From: Bacteroidota bacterium
Lineage (GTDB): Bacteria; Bacteroidota; Ignavibacteria; Ignavibacteriales; Melioribacteraceae
Length of the DNA stretch: 64,000 nt
NCBI GenBank assembly: GCA_018829205.1
Contig: JAHJUE010000007.1
Span: forward strand, 124,001-188,000
Direction of reading: 5' to 3'
This document shows, piece by piece, positions 1 through 8,551 of the stretch (position 1 is its first letter; each line of letters opens with the position of its first letter). The notes beneath the pieces were generated by a model. That model was not told the DNA's origin. It was given only the letters and a program-made list of their open reading frames with translations, and searched no databases. A program made the translations under genes and the position numbers.

Positions 1-2
1 TC

Positions 3-887
3 CGTTCGACTATTGGATTAACAAGTCGTGACGGTATAATTCCTTTGTTTTTAAGAAATGATATCGGCGGACCTCTGGCCCGAACCGTTGAAGACGCCGT
101 TCGGGTCCTTGAAGTTATTGCAGGTTACGATCCTGCTGATCCGGTTACACAATTATGCAAGGGAAAAGTACCCAAAAGCTATACTCAATTCTTACAAAAA
201 GACGGATTGAAAGGCGCGCGTATTGCGGTTTTCAGAAGGTATATTGATACTGATTCTATTGACCCGCAGGTAAAAGAGATTACTCTTAATGCTATAAAAA
301 ATATTAAGGAACAAGGCGCAGAGATTATTGATTCTTTTGATATTCCAAATTACGAAGTACTTACGGAAAATATTTGGTGCAGCACTTTTCAATATGATTT
401 AAATAATTATCTCATATCTCTCGGTGATAAGGCACCTTATAAATCCTTAAAAGAAATTTATGAATCAGGTTTATTCCTTCCATATATAAAAGAATCTATG
501 GAATATGAATTAGAATACACATCCCCGCCCGAAGAAAGAGAAAATCCATGCGGCGATATTTACAGTACAGAAAAGAACATAAAATTCATTGAAGCTGTTT
601 TAAATGAAATGAATAGATATAATATTGACGCAATTATTTACCCGACATGGAGCAATCAGCCGAGAAAGATAGGAGATATGGAAAGTCCCGACGGAGATAA
701 CAGTCAAATACTTTCGCCCCATACCGGTTTCCCGGCTATAACAGTTCCGTCAGGTTATACACAAGAAGGAATGCCAGTCGGTTTAACTTTTTTAGGCCGG
801 GCATTCAGCGAACCTGAATTAATTAAATTTGTTTATTCATTTGAGCAGGCAACAAAACATAGAAAAGCTCCGGGTTTGTTCCCTTAA
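3..887 (+). CDS. Amidase signature family hydrolase, C-terminal part (5' end outside window)
   Basis: The frame is open to the left edge of the window, so the true start lies outside it; the TTG at 45 is internal. The first visible residues ([15 protein letters not shown]) directly follow the place where the Ser nucleophile of the Ser-cisSer-Lys triad sits in this family. The [14 protein letters not shown] block is the classic amidase-signature segment. Near the C-terminus, [11 protein letters not shown] and [15 protein letters not shown] are typical of the family end. These enzymes hydrolyse amide bonds, including carboxamides and acyl-amino groups; the substrate cannot be told here. The catalytic Ser and Lys are outside the window. 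Family is clear, substrate unknown. Confidence 0.9.
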   Translation, partial: RSTIGLTSRDGIIPLFLRNDIGGPLARTVEDAVRVLEVIAGYDPADPVTQLCKGKVPKSYTQFLQKDGLKGARIAVFRRYIDTDSIDPQVKEITLNAIKNIKEQGAEIIDSFDIPNYEVLTENIWCSTFQYDLNNYLISLGDKAPYKSLKEIYESGLFLPYIKESMEYELEYTSPPEERENPCGDIYSTEKNIKFIEAVLNEMNRYNIDAIIYPTWSNQPRKIGDMESPDGDNSQILSPHTGFPAITVPSGYTQEGMPVGLTFLGRAFSEPELIKFVYSFEQATKHRKAPGLFP

Positions 888-995
888 TTAGGATAAGCCG
901 GTTAAAAGATTTTTCATAGTTTCATTTAACTACATGAAATTATATTTATTTTTTCAGGCAGATTTGTCAACAAGAGATATTGAGGAAACACAATA

Positions 996-1026
996 AATAA
1001 ACCGTCGGAAATTAAGACGGTTTATT
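996..1026. terminator. Bidirectional hairpin terminator between convergent genes
   Basis: Perfect 11-bp arms, AATAAACCGTC (996-1006) and GACGGTTTATT (1016-1026), with a 9-base loop. The hairpin sits between the end of the amidase gene on the plus strand and the end of the minus-strand gene at 1043. A T/A-rich tail on each side makes it usable in both directions. Confidence 0.75.
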
Positions 1027-1042
1027 ATTCTTTACAAAAAAA

Positions 1043-1657
1043 TTACTTTAATTTGTCCGGAGCCGTGTTATTTCTTTTTTTACCCAAAGTTTTAGGAACG
1101 CTAGAAGCGGGCGCAAGAGATTTCATTCTAATTACATCGTCTCTGCTTATTTTAAATCCATTTTTAGATTCATTTAATTCGACACTCTCATTAGATTTTA
1201 ATTTCAAACTTGTAATAGAAGAATCTGATATAGAAAATGATTTGAAGTTTTCGTCAAATTTTGCTGCGGCCGCATCGCCATAAATATAATTAAGAACAGA
1301 GGCTTCGAATTTCTGGCTGCTGAAATAAGTTACAACCGCTAAACCTTTATTAGTCCAATTATCTTTTACGTTTGCGAGGCTTACAAAATTAAAATCGGAA
1401 CCGTTTTTAAAATTATAGAATACTTTATCATAATTACAGATCATCATTCCGTTTTTAACTTCGGCGTTTAAAAACCTTAGCACAGGATGAAAGTTTTCCC
1501 CGGCATTTAAACTTTCTTTTACATCAGAATTAAACTCGTATTCGAGCATACAGGGGCAGTTAATTTCTTTATCTGAATTATTATCGCTTTGCGAATAAAT
1601 ATAATCGTTAGATAAAAACATTGTCGCGAGTATTATTAATATCGATATGGATTTCAT
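1043..1657 (-). CDS. Secreted hypothetical protein
   Basis: 204 residues from the ATG at 1657, chosen because AAGGAGAAGAT lies directly before it and the first residues (MKSISILIILATMFLS) form a signal peptide ending near YSQS. A longer reading from 1711 would bury the signal. The mature part starts with a Cys pair (INCPCMLEYEF) and continues as an alternating beta/turn-rich domain, then a Lys/Ser-rich tail. I do not recognise the family. It is probably periplasmic or surface exposed. It stands alone, converging on the amidase gene across a shared terminator. Confidence 0.75.
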   Translation of the reverse strand: MKSISILIILATMFLSNDYIYSQSDNNSDKEINCPCMLEYEFNSDVKESLNAGENFHPVLRFLNAEVKNGMMICNYDKVFYNFKNGSDFNFVSLANVKDNWTNKGLAVVTYFSSQKFEASVLNYIYGDAAAAKFDENFKSFSISDSSITSLKLKSNESVELNESKNGFKISRDDVIRMKSLAPASSVPKTLGKKRNNTAPDKLK

Positions 1658-1794
1658 ATCTTCTCCTTTTATTATAAATATACTAGAAATAACTGCCATT
1701 AGATTTTTCATTAAGAAGCCGGCAAGGGTAAGAAAAAAAGAATAGAAATTATGTGGTAAGAATTTGTATATACTAGTTACGGTAATAAAAGCAG

Positions 1795-1827
1795 AATAGC
1801 CATATTATTTTTCATAATACGGCTATT
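1795..1827 (-). terminator. Hairpin downstream of the DUF1028 gene
   Basis: Imperfect inverted repeat with outer arms AATAGCC and GGCTATT, inner arms TATTAT and ATAATA, and one mismatch between them. In the minus direction it is followed within a few bases by a T-rich stretch. It lies 19 bases after the stop of the DUF1028 gene and is its likely terminator. Confidence 0.5.
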
Positions 1828-1845
1828 TAACCTAAAAAGAGCAAA

Positions 1846-2937
1846 TTATAATTTCGGTTTCCATAAACCGTTCCGGAATACCATTTTTATATCAGCCAAA
1901 ACTTCTTTATCAATCATAAGTTTTTCACCTGCCGATAAATTTACTTTTTCTACATTTGAGATTCTTAAATCATAATTTTCCCATCCCATAAAACTTATAA
2001 GTGTTTTCTGAAACTCCGCATCAACTTTTCCATTAATTTCTCCGTTATAAAATCCTCGTTTTTTCCAGATAGCCTGAATTTCTTTCGCGATATCTTCTGT
2101 AACCGGAATCATATTTTCGGGTTTGGATTGAGTAAAATAAAGATTATTTAACATGTACAATCTTTCAAGTTCGGCAATTGGTGTTAAATGATCATAAACA
2201 GAAATATCAATAAAATTATCCATCGCGTCATATCCGGCTCCTTTTCTAACCACAAGCAAAGCCGCGCTCTGTTCTCCTCTTTGATCTCCTCCGGCTTTTC
2301 CTCCTGCAATTAACGCAGCCATTAATTTATCAGAAAGTTCCCCTTGAGTTTCTTCAAAGGCATTTGCCATTGCTTCAACAGTTTCTTTGCCCGTAAGTAT
2401 ATTTCCCTGCGCTGTAAAATTTTTACCTGTAATAACATTTGATTTATTACTTTTTTCATCTTCGGCTTTAAAACTTGTCTTATTATTTACTTGCCCAATT
2501 ACCGCTCCTGCCCAATCGCTGCATTTTGAGCCGGTCCATGCGGCTGCGTTTCCATTTGCGTCAACAATACCAACCTGCCGCTGTTCTCTTCCCGGATCAT
2601 TCTTTAAAATTATTTTTAACGCCTCTTCGGCGCTTGCCTCGTTCTCCATTAATTCAAGTCCTTTTGTCGCATAATCAATTTTCGCGAAACTTTGAGTTGC
2701 CACCGCGCCTACTCCGGCTTTAGCCCAAGGCACAACCGCGCGAACATTGGGAAATTTTGACTGGACTGCCACTCCTAAATCACCTTTTACAGGATCAAAT
2801 CCTACTATCGAAAAAGTACTTACAAAATGTTCCGTTGAGCTGATATTATTATCCGAACGGATTAAATTAAATAAAACAATTGTTGTTATTGTTATAGTTA
2901 CAAACCAAACAGTATTTAAAGTATTTATTTTTTTCAT
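1846..2937 (-). CDS. DUF1028 family protein (Ntn-hydrolase-like fold) with putative peptidoglycan-binding tail
   Basis: 363 residues from the ATG at 2937, preceded by AAAGGAGTAATT; the longer frame to 2976 has no better start. Residues ~10-30 form one hydrophobic segment (membrane anchor or signal). The DUF1028 domain starts at TFSIVGFDPVKGDLGVAVQSK and runs through WAKAGVGAVATQSFAK, NDPGREQRQVGIVD and GGDQRGEQSAALLVVRKG, all hallmark blocks. DUF1028 proteins have an Ntn-hydrolase-like fold, but no reaction is established. The last ~80 residues (AIWKKRGFYNGEINGKVDAE) match the small putative peptidoglycan-binding module often attached to DUF1028. Single gene with its own terminator. Confidence 0.9.
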   Translation of the reverse strand: MKKINTLNTVWFVTITITTIVLFNLIRSDNNISSTEHFVSTFSIVGFDPVKGDLGVAVQSKFPNVRAVVPWAKAGVGAVATQSFAKIDYATKGLELMENEASAEEALKIILKNDPGREQRQVGIVDANGNAAAWTGSKCSDWAGAVIGQVNNKTSFKAEDEKSNKSNVITGKNFTAQGNILTGKETVEAMANAFEETQGELSDKLMAALIAGGKAGGDQRGEQSAALLVVRKGAGYDAMDNFIDISVYDHLTPIAELERLYMLNNLYFTQSKPENMIPVTEDIAKEIQAIWKKRGFYNGEINGKVDAEFQKTLISFMGWENYDLRISNVEKVNLSAGEKLMIDKEVLADIKMVFRNGLWKPKL

Positions 2938-3103
2938 AATTACTCCTTTATAATCATTTAATTCTTTTAATCGCAAATATATTAATGCAAATTACATTTT
3001 TAAAAATCTTACTTCACAATTTAATTTTGAAACCATAATTATTTGATATCAACACAAAGAAACTGCATATTCTTTTTAAAAAATATAAACAAAACAATAA
3101 AAT

Positions 3104-4501
3104 ATGAAATTTACAAAATTGAAAGCGCCGAACACTTATTTTATAATATTTTCTCTTTTAATTTTAGTTGCATTACTTACCTGGATTATTCCCGCGGGTG
3201 AATTTAACCGAATAGAAAAAAACGGGAAAACAATAGTTGACGGCGGATCTTTTCATTTAGTAGAAAGCAATGAACAAAACATTGGCGATGTATTAAAGGC
3301 TCCTATAAAAGGTTTTGTTGAAGCATCTTTAATAATCGGTTTCGTGCTTATTGTGGGTGGAGCGTTTTCTGTTTTCCAAAAAACAGAAGCCGTTGACAGC
3401 GCGATAAAATCAATTGCTAAGGCATACTCCAAATCCAAAGTAGTGCGCGTATTAATAATACCAATATTTATGATTCTGTTTTCATTAGCCGGAGCCGTGT
3501 TCGGAATGAGCGAAGAAATAATCCCCTTCATTCTTGTTTTTGTTCCTATGGCCTTAATTTTAGGTTATGATTCGGTTACCGGTGTTGCAATTCCATTCAT
3601 TGGCGCGGGCGCCGGATTTGCGGGTGCTTTTTTAAATCCGTTTACGGTTGGAATTGCTCAAGGAATTGCTGATGTGCCGCTTTTTTCCGGAATTGAATAT
3701 AGAATATTTGTCTGGTTCGTAATTACATTAATCGCAATTCTTTTTGTCGTCCGTTACGCTTCCAAAATAAAACTAAACCCTCAAAAAAGCATTACATACG
3801 AAATAGACAAAAAGAAAAAACAGAACCTTCATATTGAAGGAATTGAAAATTTCGCAGGTATTGACAATAAACATAAAATAGTACTTACTGCATTTTTAAT
3901 TGGACTTCTCGTTATTGTATTCGGGGTGTTAAAATTAGAATGGTTTATTGAAGAAATATGTGCCGTATTTTTAATTACCGGAATAACGGTAGGCATATTA
4001 GGCAGACTTTCAATCAAGGAAATATCGGACGGATTTGTACAGGGGGCAAAAGACTTAATAGGAACAGCACTTGTAATTGCGCTTGCCCGCGGAATATTGG
4101 TAATAGCATCCGAGGGTAGAATTATTGATACAATTTTATTTTCACTTTCTCAAAATTTGGATCAGCTTCATCCTATAATTTCCAGCCAGGGTATGTTCGC
4201 TGTTCAATCCTTTATAAATTTCTTTGTCCCTTCCGGAAGCGGACAGGCTGCTTTAACAATGCCTATAATGGCTCCTTTAGGCGATCTGGTGGGAGTATCG
4301 CGGCAGACAGCAGTTTTAGCTTTTCAATTCGGAGACGGATTTTCAAACATGATTATTCCAACTTCTGCGGTAACAATGGGTATTTTAACGCTGGCTGAAA
4401 TTCCGTGGGAAAAATGGGCGAGATGGATATTACCGCTCGAAATTTTATTTTTTATCGCCGCGCTGCTATTACTTGTACCGCCTTATTTCTTAAACTGGTA
4501 A
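3104..4501 (+). CDS. YfcC/DcuC-family basic amino-acid or C4-dicarboxylate carrier
   Basis: 465 residues with about 12 hydrophobic segments. The start (NTYFIIFSLLILVALLTWIIPAGEF) is the signature opening of YfcC/ArcD-like members of the C4-dicarboxylate anaerobic carrier family. Internal blocks such as GMSEEIIPFILVFVPMAL and NFFVPSGSGQAALTMPIMAP are conserved family motifs. The protein is an inner-membrane secondary transporter. The family includes arginine/ornithine antiporters and short-chain carboxylate carriers, so the substrate is open. It stands downstream of the divergently transcribed DUF1028 gene and converges on the lipoprotein gene at 4515. Family assignment is firm. Confidence 0.85.
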   Translation: MKFTKLKAPNTYFIIFSLLILVALLTWIIPAGEFNRIEKNGKTIVDGGSFHLVESNEQNIGDVLKAPIKGFVEASLIIGFVLIVGGAFSVFQKTEAVDSAIKSIAKAYSKSKVVRVLIIPIFMILFSLAGAVFGMSEEIIPFILVFVPMALILGYDSVTGVAIPFIGAGAGFAGAFLNPFTVGIAQGIADVPLFSGIEYRIFVWFVITLIAILFVVRYASKIKLNPQKSITYEIDKKKKQNLHIEGIENFAGIDNKHKIVLTAFLIGLLVIVFGVLKLEWFIEEICAVFLITGITVGILGRLSIKEISDGFVQGAKDLIGTALVIALARGILVIASEGRIIDTILFSLSQNLDQLHPIISSQGMFAVQSFINFFVPSGSGQAALTMPIMAPLGDLVGVSRQTAVLAFQFGDGFSNMIIPTSAVTMGILTLAEIPWEKWARWILPLEILFFIAALLLLVPPYFLNW

Positions 4502-4514
4502 AAGGATAAAATTT

Positions 4515-5129
4515 TTAGAATGGCAGATTTTCAATAATTTCTTCTATGGCCGCTTCAATTGCTTCAATTGGGCGGGGAGTCATTTGTCCGCTCCATGCAT
4601 TCTTTTGTGTGGCAACCGCGGTCGCTTCAGATAAAATATAACAATTTGTTGTCGAAAATAATTTGTACTTTACTTCAGCGGTTGTTCCTCCAATTACTTG
4701 TCTGTGAACTGGACGTATTTTTTTAATATCAATTATTTCAAATTGGATAACGGCATTTACATTTAACTCATCCCCAATTTGTTTTAATAATTCTGAATCT
4801 AATTTCTCCTTTGTTATATAGTTATGCCAGCAGTTTTGCCATTCATTTAATAGATCTTTATTTAGAAGGATTTCTGTTGTTACTTCCGGCGGTATTACTT
4901 TTTTAACAGTGGAATATGTTAATAGCGCGTCGATAATTTCTTCATTAATTTCCTCAATTTCAGATTCGCTTAATTCTTTCGGTATTAGCGGCATTACGGC
5001 AATATTAAGTCTATGCATATCTTTAGGAAGAGCGTAAAAATTATAGTCGGCTGAAACCTCCGGTGTAATGCAGCCGTTTTGCAATAAGAGAAGTATAAAG
5101 AGTAGAATTGTAAGAATTAATTTGTGCAT
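4515..5129 (-). CDS. Putative lipoprotein of unknown function
   Basis: 204 residues. A hydrophobic N-terminus (LTILLFILLLLQNGC) ends in a Cys at about position 20, which suggests a lipoprotein, although the Q-N-G before it is not an ideal lipobox. The mature part alternates strand and helix: the strand LNIAVMPLIP, the helix ESEIEEINEEIIDALL, and INEEI/VIPPEV segments. It then has NVNAVIQFEIIDIKK and a C-terminal helix. This layout recalls the CsgG/LpoB/GNA1162 group of outer-membrane lipoproteins that share an anticodon-binding-like fold; that link is inference from layout only. It stands alone between two convergent or divergent operons. Confidence 0.7.
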   Translation of the reverse strand: MHKLILTILLFILLLLQNGCITPEVSADYNFYALPKDMHRLNIAVMPLIPKELSESEIEEINEEIIDALLTYSTVKKVIPPEVTTEILLNKDLLNEWQNCWHNYITKEKLDSELLKQIGDELNVNAVIQFEIIDIKKIRPVHRQVIGGTTAEVKYKLFSTTNCYILSEATAVATQKNAWSGQMTPRPIEAIEAAIEEIIENLPF

Positions 5130-5281
5130 AGAAATTCAAATATAAAACGAATGAAAAAAAATTTAATAAGAAGATTTGAAAATAAATTTTTATAAATAAT
5201 ATTCAAGCCCAAAATATCTGCACAATGAATAATTCCTTATTGAATTAAATTATTAATTTACATAACCGTAAAATTATTATC

Positions 5282-5296
5282 GATAGAAATTCTATC
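5282..5296. promoter_or_regulatory. Short perfect palindrome upstream of mlaE
   Basis: GATAGAA-A-TTCTATC, a 7-bp perfect dyad with one central base, lies about 60 bases before the mlaE start in otherwise very AT-rich sequence. It could be an operator or only a chance palindrome. No known binding protein is implied by the sequence. Confidence 0.25.
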
Positions 5297-5354
5297 TTTT
5301 ATCTTATTATTTTCTTAATTTTAACATCTAATTTTACGAGGTTGCTTAAATATT

Positions 5355-6110
5355 TTGGAATCTTTCAAATTAACCCTTCTCAAACTTCAGGATTATACAT
5401 TATTAACATTTGATATTTTCAAAGGTCTTTCTCTTTTTAAGAAGTATTGGAATGATATCCTTAGAGAAATGTATTTGATCGGAGCGAGCGCTACAAGATT
5501 AATATTTTTCGGCGGTTTGTTTATGGGTATTGTTCTTACAATTGAAACGGGTCATCAGCTTGATGAATTCGGCGCTAAAACTTTAGTAGGCAGAACTGTT
5601 GCATTAGGAATGATAAGAGAACTCGGCCCAGTAATTACAGGAATATTATTAGCGGCAAGAACTGGAGCAAAGAACGCATCCGAAATAGGGGGAATGCAGT
5701 TAAGCGAGCAGATTGACGCGATGCGCGCGTTCGGAACAAATCCGGTTCATAAACTTGCCATGCCAAGAACAGTTGCTGCTGTTGTTATGTTTCTTCCGCT
5801 TACTCTAATTGCGGATATTACAGGAATATTAGGCGGAATGGTTGTAGCTAAATTATCCTTATTTGTTGATTCTTCCTTTTTCTGGCAGCAGGTTTTTGAT
5901 TCATTAGCTATAAAAGATTTTATCGCGGGATTAACTAAACCTCTGCTGTTCGCATTTTTTATTTCAACCATAAGTTGTTACTACGGTTTTACAACAAGAG
6001 GCGGTACAACAGGTCTTGGGAAAAATACAATTAATGCCGTTGTTGTTTCTTGCGCAATTATATTATTGCTCGATTTTGTGGCAGCAAAAATTATTTGGGA
6101 ATTCTTTTAA
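5355..6110 (+). CDS. mlaE: MlaE-type ABC transporter permease (MCE system)
   Basis: 251 residues with 5-6 membrane segments. GGLFMGIVLTIETGHQLDEFG and LGPVITGILLAARTGAKNASEIG are the hallmark blocks of the MlaE/YrbE permease family, the latter being the coupling region to the ATPase. No ATG is available at the expected length. The TTG at 5355 is the only suitable start after an upstream in-frame stop at 5322, and the nearest GAGG is 13 bases away, so translation may be weak. It heads an operon with the ATPase (5-base gap) and the MCE protein. The complex moves phospholipids between inner membrane and outer envelope. Confidence 0.9.
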   Translation: MESFKLTLLKLQDYTLLTFDIFKGLSLFKKYWNDILREMYLIGASATRLIFFGGLFMGIVLTIETGHQLDEFGAKTLVGRTVALGMIRELGPVITGILLAARTGAKNASEIGGMQLSEQIDAMRAFGTNPVHKLAMPRTVAAVVMFLPLTLIADITGILGGMVVAKLSLFVDSSFFWQQVFDSLAIKDFIAGLTKPLLFAFFISTISCYYGFTTRGGTTGLGKNTINAVVVSCAIILLLDFVAAKIIWEFF

Positions 6111-6115
6111 ATAAT

Positions 6116-6874
6116 ATGATAGAACTACTAAACGTTTCGTTAAATCTTGACGGGAAACAAATACTTGATAATGTTTCTCTTAAAATTAAAAAAGGTGATA
6201 TCGGGGTTGTGCTCGGTCCGAGCGGTGCCGGTAAAAGTTCAATACTAAAAATGATTTTAGGATTATGGAAACCCGACAGCGGCTGTGTTGTTATTGACGG
6301 TGTGGATATATGCGGATTAAAAGAAAAAGAACTTCTTAAAATAAGAAGAAAGATGGGAATTGTATTCCAGGGCAACGCCCTTTTTGATTCATTAACTGTT
6401 CGTCAGAATATAGGTTATTTTTTATATGAACAGAATGAAATGGAGTCGAAAGAAATTGCCGATTTAATCGAAGAGGTTTTAACATTTATTAATATGCCCG
6501 GAATTCAAAGAATGTACCCCGACCAGTTAAGCGGAGGAATGAAAAAGCGGGTGGCTATTGCACGAGCAATGATTTATCAGCCTGAAATTGTTTTATACGA
6601 CGAACCTTCGGCCGGGCTTGATCCGATAAACGGCAAACAAATTTTAGACTTAATTAAAAAAGTAAGAGACAAAGGCTCAACCTCCGTTGTTGTTACGCAT
6701 ATTATGAACGATGCGGTTTCAATTGGCGATCAATTAACATTAGTTAACAACGGAATAATTGTTGAAAACGGAAGCGTGCACGATATACTGAATTCAAAAA
6801 AAGAATTTGTAAAAGATTTCTTTTATGAAATTTTTCAGGATATAGAATTACTAAAAAAGGAACAATTAGTTTAA
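6116..6874 (+). CDS. mlaF: MlaF-type ABC transporter ATPase
   Basis: 252 residues from the ATG at 6116, five bases after the mlaE stop; a longer frame from 6050 would overlap mlaE and add a non-homologous head. The Walker A motif is GPSGAGKSS, the signature motif LSGGMKKRVAIARA, and Walker B IVLYDEPSAGLDP, followed by the switch His in VVVTH. The LSGGMKKRVA variant and QGNALFDSLTVRQNIGY are typical of the MCE-system ATPases. It energises phospholipid transport by the MlaE permease. The near absence of a ribosome binding site suggests translation coupled to mlaE. Confidence 0.93.
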   Translation: MIELLNVSLNLDGKQILDNVSLKIKKGDIGVVLGPSGAGKSSILKMILGLWKPDSGCVVIDGVDICGLKEKELLKIRRKMGIVFQGNALFDSLTVRQNIGYFLYEQNEMESKEIADLIEEVLTFINMPGIQRMYPDQLSGGMKKRVAIARAMIYQPEIVLYDEPSAGLDPINGKQILDLIKKVRDKGSTSVVVTHIMNDAVSIGDQLTLVNNGIIVENGSVHDILNSKKEFVKDFFYEIFQDIELLKKEQLV

Positions 6875-6883
6875 GAGATTATT

Positions 6884-7846
6884 ATGGGAAATGACAAACT
6901 GAAGTATGCTAACTTAAAAGTCGGATTAACTGTATTTACCGGCATAGCAATATTCTTGACTTTTATTTTTTTAGTGGGAACGGAAATTAATATTTTCAAT
7001 AAAACACTGCGGTTAAAAATCTTTTTGGGGAGTGTTGAAGGTTTTTCTACGGGCTCGATGGTTACGCTTGGCGGATTAAAAATTGGTTCGGTTGATGATA
7101 TTCATTTCTCTCAAAAAGAAGGCGTTAACGGCGTTGATGTTGCTTTTACAATTAATGCGAAATACAGCCCTCATATTACCGAGTCTTCCTTGGCTACAAT
7201 AAAAAATAAAGGATTGTTAGGGGATAAGTATATTGATATTTCAATCGGGCAGGACGGTGAAATGCCTGTTGCCGACGGTTCGTATCTTCCGTTATCCGAA
7301 TCAATTTCGCTCGAAAAATTTACGCATAAGCTTGAACCTATGATGGATAACCTTGATACAGTTTTAAAAAATCTTCATACAATAAGCACCAATTTAACGA
7401 CCGACAAAAGCGCGATTGGAGTTCTGCTGAATGATCAGAAAGTCGGAGGTGAGTTAAAATCAGTTATTGCTGATTTAAGTTCATTCACAAAAGCAGTTTC
7501 AAACCAAAAAGGATCGCTTGGAAAATTGGCTTATGATAATTCGTTATATAATAATCTGAACAGCATCACAAACAACCTGGATTCAATCACAATTTCTTTA
7601 AATCAAGGAAAAGGTACACTGGGCAAACTGATAAACGAAGACGGTTTATATTCAGAATTTCACTCAATATCAAAAAGGCTGGACAAACTAATTTCGAAAA
7701 CCGAAAATGATTCTACAATGATAGGCGGTTTGTTGAATGACGGGAAATTCTATAAACAGTTTAATGCTCTTGTAAAAGATCTTGATAAACTTCTTATTGA
7801 TTTAAAAGAACACCCCGATAAATACGTGCAGTTTTCTATATTTTGA
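6884..7846 (+). CDS. mlaD: MCE-domain (MlaD-like) substrate-binding membrane protein
   Basis: 320 residues. One N-terminal membrane helix (VGLTVFTGIAIFLTFIFLVG, ~13-32) is followed by an MCE domain beginning FLGSVEGFSTGSMVTLGGLK with the characteristic G-x-V-x-x-I continuation (IGSVDDIHF). LLGDKYIDISIG closes the domain. The C-terminal ~190 residues are helical with repeats of a Gly-Thr-Leu-Gly-Lys-Leu unit (GKGTLGKLINEDGLY), a feature of MCE tails. It is the third gene of the operon, nine bases after mlaF. No mlaA, mlaB or mlaC follows, as is common outside Proteobacteria. Confidence 0.9.
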   Translation: MGNDKLKYANLKVGLTVFTGIAIFLTFIFLVGTEINIFNKTLRLKIFLGSVEGFSTGSMVTLGGLKIGSVDDIHFSQKEGVNGVDVAFTINAKYSPHITESSLATIKNKGLLGDKYIDISIGQDGEMPVADGSYLPLSESISLEKFTHKLEPMMDNLDTVLKNLHTISTNLTTDKSAIGVLLNDQKVGGELKSVIADLSSFTKAVSNQKGSLGKLAYDNSLYNNLNSITNNLDSITISLNQGKGTLGKLINEDGLYSEFHSISKRLDKLISKTENDSTMIGGLLNDGKFYKQFNALVKDLDKLLIDLKEHPDKYVQFSIF

Positions 7847-7943
7847 AAATTTTATTAATCAGTGAATAAGTTTGTTTGTCTGGAAATAAGATTGATTGTC
7901 TAATTATATTGTTTAATTTGTATTTATACTTTCCGGAGAAAAG

Positions 7944-8438
7944 ATGTTTATTAAAAATGAAGATACTGAATCAGTAAAGCAAAATTCAAATAAGGCGGAT
8001 GAGCTTAAATCTTATATTCGTAAAAGTATTCCCCTTACTGAATTTATGGATTTTAATATAGATGAACTCACTGATTTTTCGGTCAAGGTATCAGTTCCAA
8101 TTAGAACTAACGGCAACCATTATAATACCGCCTTCGGCGGAAGTATCGCAACTCTTGGTATTCTTTCGGGGTGGACGCTTTTGCATTCTAAAATGAAAGA
8201 AGAAAATGTTAAAGGAACCCTTGTAATAAAACAAAGTATTACAAAATATATTGCCCCGGCCCGAACGGATTTTGAAGCCGTATGTAATGATTTAACCCGT
8301 GAAAACTGGAATAATTTTAAATCCGAACTTTCAAATAACGGAAAAGCCTCATTAATTCTTCATTCTCAATTATTCTCATCTGAAACCTTGGTCGCAAAGC
8401 AGGAAAGTATTTATGTTGCTTTATTAAAAGCCGTATAA
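7944..8438 (+). CDS. YiiD_C-type hotdog thioesterase-like protein
   Basis: 164 residues, preceded by GGAGAAAAG. The central block NGNHYNTAFGGSIATLGILSGW is the signature of the YiiD C-terminal putative thioesterase family, a hotdog-fold group. The following KGTLVIKQSITKYIAPARTDFEA matches the second half of the domain. The first ~35 residues are a charged leader with no clear domain, and the GNAT domain present in E. coli YiiD is absent. It is cytoplasmic. It follows the mla operon after ~100 bases and could be cotranscribed, which would fit lipid metabolism; that is inference. Confidence 0.8.
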   Translation: MFIKNEDTESVKQNSNKADELKSYIRKSIPLTEFMDFNIDELTDFSVKVSVPIRTNGNHYNTAFGGSIATLGILSGWTLLHSKMKEENVKGTLVIKQSITKYIAPARTDFEAVCNDLTRENWNNFKSELSNNGKASLILHSQLFSSETLVAKQESIYVALLKAV

Positions 8439-8551
8439 ATTTCCGGTCCCGTCAAATTTGGAGAAATATTTTTACCATTAATTAATTTCCGTTTTAAATT
8501 ACATTCTTAATTTCAGTACGTCCAATAATAATAATTTTAATTGGGTACTCT